Positions 1-5,191 of a stretch of DNA of 5,191 nt are shown here, piece by piece; within the stretch, counting starts at the first letter, position 1, and each line of letters begins with the position of its first letter. Position numbers and translations under genes: made by a program. Origin of the DNA: an uncultured Chloroflexota bacterium (lineage in GTDB: Bacteria > Chloroflexota > Limnocylindria > Limnocylindrales > Limnocylindraceae). The DNA lies in contig CAINNT010000004.1 of the NCBI GenBank assembly GCA_903851225.1, forward strand, positions 1 through 5,191. Direction: 5' to 3'. The notes below the pieces were generated by a model. It made no database searches. It was not told the origin of the DNA and was given only the letters and a program-made list of their open reading frames with translations.

Positions 1-162
1 GAGGGGACCCTCAAGATGGTCTGGACCATGCGCCGCATGCTCTCGGCCGTTGGCGCGAATGAGGGGATCGAGCTGCTCCTGAACCGCATCGCCAAGACCG
101 AGTCAAACGCTCAGTTCCTCGCCTCGCTCACGAAGGGGACCGAGGGCTCCAACCCCGCGTAG
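1..162 (+). CDS. rho: Transcription termination factor Rho, C-terminal fragment
   Basis: Only the last 53 codons are present; the gene begins left of the window and ends at TAG (160-162). The fragment reads as the extreme C-terminus of Rho. It has the helix that follows the ATPase core (MVWTMRRML, residues 6-14 of the fragment), then a hydrophobic helix leading into ELLLNRIAKTESNAQFL. This matches the family's closing pattern of a leucine-rich helix, a KT.SN element and EFL/QFL. Rho is a hexameric RNA helicase that pulls RNA from elongating polymerase to end transcription. The P-loop, the Q-loop and the RNA-binding domain lie outside the window, so nothing can be said about their integrity. 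The short tail (KGTEGSNPA) ends shortly after the conserved helix, as is usual, so the gene appears complete at its 3' end. The identity rests on this one conserved tail. Confidence 0.88.
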   Translation, partial: EGTLKMVWTMRRMLSAVGANEGIELLLNRIAKTESNAQFLASLTKGTEGSNPA

Positions 163-173
163 CTCTCGCACGA

Positions 174-188
174 GGCACAGCGTGTGCC
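174..188. repeat. Short perfect inverted repeat after rho
   Basis: GGCACA (174-179), a three-base spacer GCG and TGTGCC (183-188) form a perfect 6-bp stem just 11 bases after the rho stop. No T-run follows on either strand, so it does not look like an intrinsic terminator. It could slow polymerase, stabilise the rho mRNA 3' end, or be chance. The dyad is seen directly; any function is speculative. Confidence 0.35.
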
Positions 189-220
189 ACGCTACTGCGC
201 TTGGCGGCTTAGCCGAGGGG

Positions 221-226
221 TAGACT
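221..226 (+). promoter_or_regulatory. Possible -10 box for the M23 peptidase gene
   Basis: TAGACT fits the TAnnnT pattern of a housekeeping sigma -10 box and lies 22 bases before the M23 start codon, giving a predicted leader of about 16 bases that contains the ribosome binding site. The only -35-like hexamer nearby is TTGGCG (201-206), but its 14-base spacing is shorter than the usual 16-18. The ten bases 219-228 (GGTAGACTAA) match eight of ten at 3870-3879 before rsfS, which supports a shared promoter element. The gene may also be read through from rho. Confidence 0.35.
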
Positions 227-238
227 AAGGCGGAGATC

Positions 239-243
239 GGAGG
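239..243 (+). promoter_or_regulatory. Ribosome binding site of the M23 peptidase gene
   Basis: GGAGG stands five bases before ATG at 249. It is the strongest Shine-Dalgarno sequence in the window and decides the start in favour of 249. The alternative is an internal ATG at 627, just before the transmembrane segment, which has only weak purine-rich sequence upstream. Confidence 0.75.
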
Positions 244-248
244 CTGAA

Positions 249-1781
249 ATGCCGGATGAGAAGCGCCAAAGAACGTCGGCCCGCGGTACTCAGCATCGCA
301 ATGTGCGAGCTGGAAGCCTCGCCTTCCGCCTCGCCGCGGCCATCCGTCGCCGTCTCCTGGCCTTTGGATCCTTTCTCGAGCGCAGTGGTGAGCGCGCGAT
401 TACCCTGAGCCTCTTCCGTGCAGGTGAATTCCTCAAGCGCCCGCTACCGCGGCGGGTTCGCGTCCATCCCACTCTTGCGACCCGCACGACAGGCATCGCA
501 GTCGCGGCGATCGCTCACAAGGTCACCCCAGCGCTGGAGGAGCGCGGAATCCTCCGCTCCCTCCGCCGTCGCCGTCGCTCACTTGACTCAGGGCTGCGTC
601 AACTCGGTCGCGAGCCAGAGCGAGCGATGCCCGTTGTCATCGCCGGCCTGCTGAGCGTGGCTATCGTTGCCAGCCTGCTTCCCGGCCCGACCGTCGATGC
701 GCGCAGCACGGCACTCGACGACGGCGGCATGAGCGTGGGGATGGGCGCGTCAGTAGCGCCGATCTTTGCGACCGAGTGGGGTGGAACGGAGAACCCTGAC
801 AGATTGATCATAGACGGCACTGCCGACAGCGTTGGTCCGAATGACGGTGTGTTGATTGGCGAGGCTCCGATTGAGGGCACGTTCTCAATGCGCGCAACTG
901 AGGTGATCGCGCAAGTCCCAGATGCCACCGTGGCAACCACGGCGACGGACGGACCGATCTTCCTTGACGATGGCACACTCGAGCTTCCCGCTGCGATTGA
1001 CATCGTTGTTGCGGACGGTCGCGACCATGTGCTGATTCACGTTGTATCGCGCGGTGAAACGTTGGCCGCGATCGCGAAGCGGTACAACATTTCCTCAATG
1101 GAGCTGATCTGGTCAAACGGTTTGCAATCCGCCGACAACCCGCCAGTGGGGAAGCGGCTACGCGTCCCTGACACGCGTGGCATCGTCGTTACCGTTCGTG
1201 AACACGAGACGCTCAAGTCAATCGCCTCCAAGTATCGAGTCACCCCGTCAACGATTCGCACCTACAACAATCTGAAGACGGCCGATGTTGTGTTGGGGAT
1301 GGTTCTCGTACTCCCTGGTGGGCGGGGGGCGGCGTTGCCAACCTTCACGCGGAACGATGGACTCATCGGCTACACCGGTCCGATTCCGTCGGTGTATAGC
1401 GGCGTGAAATTCCGATACCCCGTGCCAGGCGGGCGGTATGTGCGCGGCTTCACTCGCACCCACCTTGGCATGGATATTGCAAATTCCTACGGCGCCTCCA
1501 TCGTTGCGGCTGGTGATGGCGTGGTGGTGTTTACCGGTTGGCGCAACAACTGTGGCGGCTACCAAGTGATAATCGCGCACGGCTCCAACCTCTACTCCGG
1601 CTACTACCATCTCTCTGGCATCCTCGCGAGTACTGGGCAGAAGGTCACGCGCGGTACCCGTATCGGGCGCATGGGCCAAACAGGCTGTGCGACCGGACCA
1701 CACTTGCACTTTGTTGTCTCTCGGGGATTCCCCCTGGCGGGCTCATCGACGCTCTACAACCCAGCGCGCTTCCTGCCGTAA
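249..1781 (+). CDS. Membrane-anchored LysM-M23 peptidoglycan hydrolase
   Basis: This 510-residue protein is a zinc endopeptidase predicted to cut peptide bridges in peptidoglycan outside the membrane. Residues 1-126 are strikingly arginine-rich (five consecutive Arg at 106-110) and should be cytoplasmic. A hydrophobic segment at about 127-146 acts as a signal anchor, with charge placement favouring an N-in orientation. A low-complexity linker follows (about 150-258). LysM domain 1 spans about 263-307 (HVVSRGETLAAIAKRYN start) and LysM 2 about 313-356; both bind glycan chains. The M23/LytM domain fills 390-510. Its residues are complete: zinc ligands His405 and Asp409 (HLGMD) and His487 (HLH), with catalytic His454 (YYHLSG) and His485. 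Cys435 and Cys480 flank the active site and could form a disulfide. The start at 249 is supported by GGAGG. The stop lies four bases before obgE, implying co-transcription. It could instead be a divisome activator of another hydrolase, but the intact catalytic residues argue for activity. Confidence 0.93.
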   Translation: MPDEKRQRTSARGTQHRNVRAGSLAFRLAAAIRRRLLAFGSFLERSGERAITLSLFRAGEFLKRPLPRRVRVHPTLATRTTGIAVAAIAHKVTPALEERGILRSLRRRRRSLDSGLRQLGREPERAMPVVIAGLLSVAIVASLLPGPTVDARSTALDDGGMSVGMGASVAPIFATEWGGTENPDRLIIDGTADSVGPNDGVLIGEAPIEGTFSMRATEVIAQVPDATVATTATDGPIFLDDGTLELPAAIDIVVADGRDHVLIHVVSRGETLAAIAKRYNISSMELIWSNGLQSADNPPVGKRLRVPDTRGIVVTVREHETLKSIASKYRVTPSTIRTYNNLKTADVVLGMVLVLPGGRGAALPTFTRNDGLIGYTGPIPSVYSGVKFRYPVPGGRYVRGFTRTHLGMDIANSYGASIVAAGDGVVVFTGWRNNCGGYQVIIAHGSNLYSGYYHLSGILASTGQKVTRGTRIGRMGQTGCATGPHLHFVVSRGFPLAGSSTLYNPARFLP

Positions 1782-1785
1782 CGCC

Positions 1786-3177
1786 ATGTTTCTTGACGTA
1801 GTCGAGATCCACCTTGCTGCGGGGCGTGGCGGCGACGGCGCGTCAACGATGCGTCGCGAGGCCCATGTGCCACGTGGCGGCCCAGATGGGGGCGATGGTG
1901 GTCGTGGCGGAAGCATCTATGTGACGGTTGATCCAGGGCAGACGACCTTGCGCGACTTTGAGGTGAAGCGTCGATACGTCGCGGGCGATGCCACTGGTGG
2001 TGGGAACAAGACATCCCACGGCAAAGCTGGCCGCGATCTCGTGATCGGTGTGCCGCCGGGCACCGCAATCTTCGACGCTAAGAGCGGCGACCTGGTCGCT
2101 GACCTGGTCTCGCGAGAACAGAGCGTGCTGCTGGTTCGGGGGGGCCGTGGTGGCCTCGGCAATGCACACTTCACCACTGCCACGCATCAAGCGCCACGCC
2201 ACGCGCAAAAGGGGGAGCCGGGCGAACAGCGCGAAGTGCGGCTCGAACTACGGTTGATCGCAGACGTTGGCCTCGTTGGGCTGCCAAACGCCGGGAAGTC
2301 CACTCTGCTCGCCGCACTGACGGCGGCCCAACCCAAGATCGGTGATTACGCCTTCACCACGCTCGAGCCGAACCTCGGAGTGCTGGAGCTGAGCATTGAC
2401 GACGGACGTCGACCAACGATCGCCGACCTACCTGGGCTGATCGAGGGGGCGTCGATCGGTGCCGGGCTCGGCTTTGCCTTCTTGCGACACGCCTCTCGCA
2501 CGCGTGTGCTCGTGCATGTGGTCGATGCATCTGCCGCCGATCCGGTGCGCGATGCCGCAATCATTCGCGCGGAGCTGGAGGCACACAATCCGGCCTTGCT
2601 CGAAAAGACCACGCTCATCGCCCTCAACAAGCTAGATCGCCCAGAGGCGAAGGCGCGTGAGGCCGAGCTGACCGCCGCGTTCCGCAAACTCGGCGTGACC
2701 GTTCTGCCGATCTCGGCAGCTGGTGGCGAGCGAGGTGAGGGGATCGCTGCCCTTCGTGACGCCTTGGCCGAACTTCTCCCGGACGCTGAGACTCTCTCGT
2801 ATCCGGCTGAGCCCGCTGGCGTCGTGGTGCACCGCATCAATCCAATCGCTTCAGTTGGGTTTGAGATCAGCCGCGAGGGTGAAGGGTTCCGTGTTCGAGG
2901 GAAGGCGATTGAGCGGTTGGTTCATCAGACCGATTTCTCGCGAGAAGAGTCCGCGGAGCGATTTCAGCACGAGCTCGCTCGGCAGGGGATTGAATCGGCG
3001 CTGCGAAAGGCTGGTTGCCGAAGTGGTGACACCGTGATGATCGGCGAGCTTTCACTTGAGTGGGATGACCCTGATGATGCCGCGCTGCTCAATGCGGCGG
3101 AAGAGGCTGAGGCGCTTGAGCTCGACGGCGTGCTCACCGGTGCCTCACCAAGCGGCGATGGGGAGAGTGAAGGATGA
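1786..3177 (+). CDS. obgE: Obg-family GTPase with OCT domain
   Basis: The product is 463 residues. The Obg family binds GTP/GDP and the 50S subunit, and acts in late large-subunit assembly and stress responses. The Gly-rich Obg fold covers about 1-158, with glycine clusters at 12-18 and 31-42. The G domain follows: G1 GLPNAGKST at 165-173, switch I FTTLEPNLG at 190-198, G3 DLPG at 214-217, G4 NKLD at 281-284 and G5 SA at 310-311. All look intact. The OCT domain (about 346-427, ending LEWDD) is found in Gram-positive and several deep-branching phyla but is absent from E. coli ObgE. An acidic tail of about 35 residues follows. I chose ATG 1786 because MFLDVVEIHL is the family's conserved N-terminus; the open frame extends upstream to 1687, but that part is unlike Obg and overlaps the M23 gene. 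No Shine-Dalgarno precedes 1786, so translation probably depends on coupling to the M23 stop four bases earlier. The end overlaps nadD by four bases. Confidence 0.97.
   Translation: MFLDVVEIHLAAGRGGDGASTMRREAHVPRGGPDGGDGGRGGSIYVTVDPGQTTLRDFEVKRRYVAGDATGGGNKTSHGKAGRDLVIGVPPGTAIFDAKSGDLVADLVSREQSVLLVRGGRGGLGNAHFTTATHQAPRHAQKGEPGEQREVRLELRLIADVGLVGLPNAGKSTLLAALTAAQPKIGDYAFTTLEPNLGVLELSIDDGRRPTIADLPGLIEGASIGAGLGFAFLRHASRTRVLVHVVDASAADPVRDAAIIRAELEAHNPALLEKTTLIALNKLDRPEAKAREAELTAAFRKLGVTVLPISAAGGERGEGIAALRDALAELLPDAETLSYPAEPAGVVVHRINPIASVGFEISREGEGFRVRGKAIERLVHQTDFSREESAERFQHELARQGIESALRKAGCRSGDTVMIGELSLEWDDPDDAALLNAAEEAEALELDGVLTGASPSGDGESEG
3160..3165 (+). promoter_or_regulatory. Ribosome binding site of nadD inside obgE
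   Basis: GGGGAG lies eight bases before ATG 3174, within the last codons of obgE. Together with the ATGA overlap (3174-3177) it allows both direct initiation and termination-reinitiation on nadD. Confidence 0.6.
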
Positions 3178-3851
3178 GCGGGATCGGCATCCTCGGCGGC
3201 ACGTTCGATCCGATTCACGATGGACACTTGGCCCTCGGCCAGGCCGCCTATGAACTGCTGAAACTTGACCACGTGCTCTTCGTTCCTGCTGCACGCCCTC
3301 CACACAAAGTTGCGGATCGGGTCACCGACCCAGAGATCCGCTGCCGCATGGTTGAGCTCGCGATCGCGGGAAACCCTGCCTTTGAAATGAGTCGCATGGA
3401 GATTGATCGACCCGGGCTCTCGTACACCATCGATACGCTTCGGGCCATTTCGGCCGAGCGGCGCGATGGCGGCGCCAAACCAGAGCTCACGCTGATCCTC
3501 TCGGTCGAGTCGCTTCTTGGGTTCAACGAATGGGAAGATGCAACGGGAATTCTCGACTTAGCGCGAGTTGCCGCACTGCCACGACCCGGTACGCCGACTC
3601 CTGATCGTGCCTGGCTCACGCGCCACTTCCCAGGTCGCGAAGACCGATTCCTCTATCTCGATGGCTTTCACCTTTCGCACGCGAGCCGTGAACTTCGTGC
3701 GCTAGCTGCGCGTGGGCGATCACTGCGCTATCTCGTTCCGGATGCGGTCGCTGACTTCATTCGGCGTGAGGGTCTCTACCGCGGGCGACCTGAGTTGGTA
3801 CTCGAGCGACCCGTTGAAATGGAAGATGTGCCCGTTGATCCTGCCTCGTAA
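3174..3851 (+). CDS. nadD: Nicotinate-nucleotide adenylyltransferase (divergent motifs)
   Basis: This 225-residue protein belongs to the nucleotidyltransferase superfamily. NadD transfers AMP from ATP to nicotinate mononucleotide, making deamido-NAD in the cytoplasm. The N-terminal signature GGTFDPIHDGHL (residues 8-19) is intact, including the His15-x-Gly-His18 ATP-binding pair. PPHK (42-45), SYTIDTL (83-89), W121 after the central strand, and the closing GRSLRYLVPDAV (182-193) also fit NadD well. Two usually conserved sites differ. The GxD motif after the central strand reads Ser-Val-Glu (111-113). The C-terminal ISSTxIR motif, which contacts ATP phosphates, reads HASRELR (170-176), with Arg in place of Thr. 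About 20 extra residues follow the normal family end at GLYR. The gene overlaps obgE by ATGA and precedes rsfS, a classic NadD context. It is very likely NadD by descent. The changed residues leave some doubt about activity or substrate, and coaD-like enzymes are less likely given SYTIDTL and the neighbours. Confidence 0.9.
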   Translation: MSGIGILGGTFDPIHDGHLALGQAAYELLKLDHVLFVPAARPPHKVADRVTDPEIRCRMVELAIAGNPAFEMSRMEIDRPGLSYTIDTLRAISAERRDGGAKPELTLILSVESLLGFNEWEDATGILDLARVAALPRPGTPTPDRAWLTRHFPGREDRFLYLDGFHLSHASRELRALAARGRSLRYLVPDAVADFIRREGLYRGRPELVLERPVEMEDVPVDPAS

Positions 3852-3858
3852 TCGCGGG

Positions 3859-3872
3859 ACCGCAGGTGCGGT
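3859..3872. repeat. Palindrome overlapping the rsfS -10 box
   Basis: ACCGCA (3859-3864), GG, TGCGGT (3867-3872) form a perfect 6-bp inverted repeat with a two-base centre. Its last base is the first T of the predicted -10 box TAGGCT. This position suits a repressor operator, and the same sequence could form a small hairpin in read-through RNA from nadD. No T-run follows, so it is not a terminator. Function is inferred. Confidence 0.45.
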
Positions 3873-3877
3873 AGGCT
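3872..3877 (+). promoter_or_regulatory. Leaderless -10 promoter element of rsfS
   Basis: TAGGCT matches TAnnnT and occupies exactly positions -12 to -7 relative to the A of the rsfS ATG (3884). Transcription would therefore start at the start codon and give a leaderless mRNA. In agreement, no good Shine-Dalgarno lies upstream of the gene. No convincing -35 hexamer is visible. Leaderless genes with this geometry are common in Actinomycetota and Deinococcota. The geometry is seen; promoter activity is inferred. Confidence 0.55.
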
Positions 3878-3883
3878 GAAACC

Positions 3884-4252
3884 ATGTCAACCAAAGAGCG
3901 AACCGCCCCAGAGCCACACGACCTAGCTCGGAAGATTGCCCTCCTTGCAGAAGAGAAGAAGGCGGCGGACATTCTCGTTCTGGACGTGAGCAGTCTCACG
4001 ACAGTGGCCGAGGCATTTGTGATTTGCACCGGCGGCTCCGAACCGCAGCTTGCGGCAATCACGGAGAGCATCGTGAGCGGCATGGCCGAAGTTGGCATTA
4101 CCCCTGCGCATCGCCATCGTGCCGCTGCCTCGCACTGGATCGTCTTGGACTATGGCAGTGTCATCGTGCACATCTTCACGCCACCCGAGCGAGACTTCTA
4201 CAAGCTTGAGCAGCTCTGGTCCGACGCGAAGGTGCTCGTCCGAATCCAGTGA
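3884..4252 (+). CDS. rsfS: Ribosomal silencing factor RsfS (Iojap/YbeB family)
   Basis: This 122-residue protein is a full-length member of the DUF143 family. RsfS binds ribosomal protein L14 on the free 50S subunit and blocks joining with 30S, lowering translation in starvation. Conserved stretches appear in order: an N-terminal helix (about 13-26), KKAADILVLDVSSLT (25-39), FVICTGGS (45-52) with Gln55 and Ala57-58 following, HWIVLDYGSVIVHIF (84-98), and the closing RDFYKLEQLWSDA (103-115). The family position before the Trp is often Gly and is His84 here, a minor change. The gene lies 32 bases after nadD, its most common neighbour, but appears to have its own leaderless promoter, so it could be expressed separately from obgE-nadD when growth stops. 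The start at 3884 fits both the family length and the -10 geometry. Its stop codon directly abuts the stop of the convergent galE. Confidence 0.96.
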   Translation: MSTKERTAPEPHDLARKIALLAEEKKAADILVLDVSSLTTVAEAFVICTGGSEPQLAAITESIVSGMAEVGITPAHRHRAAASHWIVLDYGSVIVHIFTPPERDFYKLEQLWSDAKVLVRIQ

Positions 4253-4265
4253 CTACTTCGGGAGC
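4234..4265. terminator. Possible bidirectional hairpin at the rsfS/galE junction
   Basis: GCTC (4234-4237) pairs with GAGC (4262-4265), and CCGAA (4240-4244) with TTCGG (4257-4261). This makes a 9-bp stem with a two-base bulge and a 12-base loop that contains both stop codons. The structure works on either strand and is centred on the convergent junction, as expected for a shared terminator or mRNA 3'-end protector. There is no T-tract on either side, so it is not a canonical intrinsic terminator, and Rho-dependent ending is equally possible. Confidence 0.35.
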
Positions 4266-5191
4266 AGGCTCTTCACGATCCGATTGATGTCGCTCTGGCG
4301 GGGACGCCAGCCGAGATGACTCTGTGCCCGTGTGATATCGGCCACAAGTCGGGGCGGATCACCAGCTCGCCGGGGGCGCTCCTCCACTTCGATGCGCGAG
4401 CCTGACGCCTTCTCGATGGCCTTGATCGCCTCGCGAACACTCGTGCCTGCGCCGCTCCCGATGTTGATCGCGCTGAATCCATGGTTCTCGTCGTTGGCGA
4501 GCCGCCCAATTGCCGCAAGGTGGGCCGCTGCGACGTCGGCAACATGCACGTAGTCACGGATGGCGGTTCGATCCGGCGTGGTGTAGTCGCTCCCATACAG
4601 CTCGAATGGCACCCCCTCAAGGGCCGCGGTCATGAGCCGGGGCAGCAGGTGTGTCTCAGGGGTATGGCGTTCCTTCACCTCGTCGGTTGCCCCGGCAACA
4701 TTGAAGTAGCGCAACGCAATGGCGTTGAGCCCGTGGGCCGCGGCATACGCGCCCAACACATGCTCGAATGCAGCCTTGGTTGCCCCATACGGGTTGACTG
4801 GTGCAAGGGGTAGCTCTTCGCGTAGAACATTCGACGATGATGCACCGTAGACCGCGGCACTCGAAGAGAAGACGAGGCGCTTGACGCCCACGGCTATCGC
4901 GGCGTCAAGCAGGGCGATGCTGCCGACAAGATTTGTCTTGAAATACCGCTCGGGCTGCGCAACGCTCTCAGAGACGATGCTGAGCGCGCCAATATGCAAG
5001 ATCGTGTCGATACGCGCATCACGGAGCAGGCTTTGCATTCGATCTCCGTCGGCGTAGCTACCGACGATAGAGGAGGCCTCGTTTGGGATCGTATCTGCAT
5101 GTCCCGCAGAAAGGTCGTCGAGGATGACGACGCGATGGCCAGCTGCGATGAGGGCGTTCGCGCTTGCCGCGCCGATGTACCCAGCGCCGCC
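4253..5191 (-). CDS. galE: UDP-glucose 4-epimerase, N-terminal tip cut off
   Basis: The reading frame is open to the right edge, giving 312 visible residues. Translation at the edge begins GGAGYIG, the NAD-binding Rossmann motif that normally starts at about residue 8 of GalE, so only a few residues are missing. An internal ATG at 5038 is not the start. GalE interconverts UDP-glucose and UDP-galactose using bound NAD. Visible features in order are the Rossmann motif (1-7), Asp25-Asp26 at the NAD-ribose strand end, SESV (74-77), catalytic Ser111 in SSSAAVYG, Tyr135 and Lys139 in YGATK, LRYFNVAGA (160-168), HTPETHLLP (176-184), TPDRTAIRDYVHVAD (205-219), PRRAGDPP (273-280) and LGWRP (293-297). 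The C-terminal motifs are those of true GalE rather than a generic sugar epimerase. Its stop (TAG, complement of 4253-4255) touches the rsfS stop with no gap. Substrate preference for UDP-Glc/Gal over the N-acetyl forms cannot be settled from sequence. Confidence 0.93.
   Translation of the reverse strand, partial: GGAGYIGAASANALIAAGHRVVILDDLSAGHADTIPNEASSIVGSYADGDRMQSLLRDARIDTILHIGALSIVSESVAQPERYFKTNLVGSIALLDAAIAVGVKRLVFSSSAAVYGASSSNVLREELPLAPVNPYGATKAAFEHVLGAYAAAHGLNAIALRYFNVAGATDEVKERHTPETHLLPRLMTAALEGVPFELYGSDYTTPDRTAIRDYVHVADVAAAHLAAIGRLANDENHGFSAINIGSGAGTSVREAIKAIEKASGSRIEVEERPRRAGDPPRLVADITRAQSHLGWRPRQSDINRIVKSLLPK

Noticed and set aside
174..188. Intrinsic terminator for rho
   Set aside because: The stem is only 6 bp and no T-run follows, so I kept it only as an inverted repeat.
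200..217. Hairpin CTTGGC / GCCGAG (200-205 with 212-217)
   Set aside because: The 6-bp stem includes one G-T pair and has no T-run. It is weak and common in GC-rich gaps, and lies too near the possible -10 box to be called separately.
241..249. Nine-base identity AGGCTGAAA at 241-249 and 3873-3881
   Set aside because: It is part of a ribosome binding site region in one case and of a -10 box in the other, so the shared bases do not have the same role and are probably chance.
627..629. Internal ATG 627 as the M23 gene start
   Set aside because: It lacks a clear ribosome binding site, would remove the positive residues needed before the hydrophobic segment, and would leave about 460 bases empty after rho. 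ATG 249 has GGAGG at ideal spacing.
1248..1709. 153-codon open frame on the - strand inside the M23 gene
   Set aside because: It is antisense to the conserved LysM and M23 domains with no family resemblance, so it is a shadow frame.
1687..1785. Longer obgE start at ATG 1687
   Set aside because: The extra 33 residues do not resemble any Obg N-terminus and lie in an alternate frame of the conserved M23 HLH region. MFLDVVEIHL from 1786 is the family start.
2346..2840. 164-codon open frame on the - strand inside obgE
   Set aside because: It is antisense to the conserved G domain, is Ser/Arg/Ala-rich as expected of a GC-rich shadow frame, and has no recognisable motif.
5036..5038. ATG at 5038 as the galE start
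   Set aside because: The frame stays open to the window edge and encodes the GGAGYIG NAD-binding motif upstream, so the gene is longer and truncated by the window.

Overview
This is a GC-rich bacterial window holding conserved housekeeping genes. I see no mobile element, CRISPR array, tRNA, rRNA or integration scar. The gene set and order (3' end of rho, a LysM plus M23 cell-wall hydrolase, obgE with a C-terminal OCT domain, nadD, rsfS, then a convergent galE) suggests a peptidoglycan-containing, GC-rich lineage. My best guess is Chloroflexota, possibly a freshwater or soil Limnocylindria-like group, with Actinomycetota as the alternative. Against Actinomycetota, the usual rplU-rpmA upstream of obgE and proBA between obgE and nadD are absent. 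This assignment is inference from gene order, not a database match.

Layout: 1-162 is the last 53 codons of transcription termination factor Rho on the + strand. A gap of 86 bases (163-248) holds two short dyads, a possible -10 box and a good ribosome binding site. At 249-1781 lies a 510-residue membrane-anchored M23 peptidase with two LysM domains and an intact catalytic site. Four bases later obgE begins (1786-3177), and it overlaps nadD (3174-3851) by ATGA. After 32 bases rsfS follows (3884-4252), preceded by what looks like a leaderless promoter. On the opposite strand, galE runs from beyond the right edge down to 4253, so the rsfS and galE stop codons are directly adjacent.

How the genes work together: the M23 gene, obgE and nadD are packed like one transcription unit. 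obgE and rsfS both act on the large ribosomal subunit (Obg GTPase in 50S maturation, RsfS in ribosome silencing). nadD makes the NAD precursor nicotinate adenine dinucleotide and commonly neighbours rsfS. The M23 hydrolase remodels the cell wall, and galE supplies UDP-sugars for surface polymers.

The points most worth a second look are the two altered signature motifs in NadD, the leaderless promoter and overlapping palindrome of rsfS, and the zero-gap convergent junction with its hairpin. I found no previously undescribed system.
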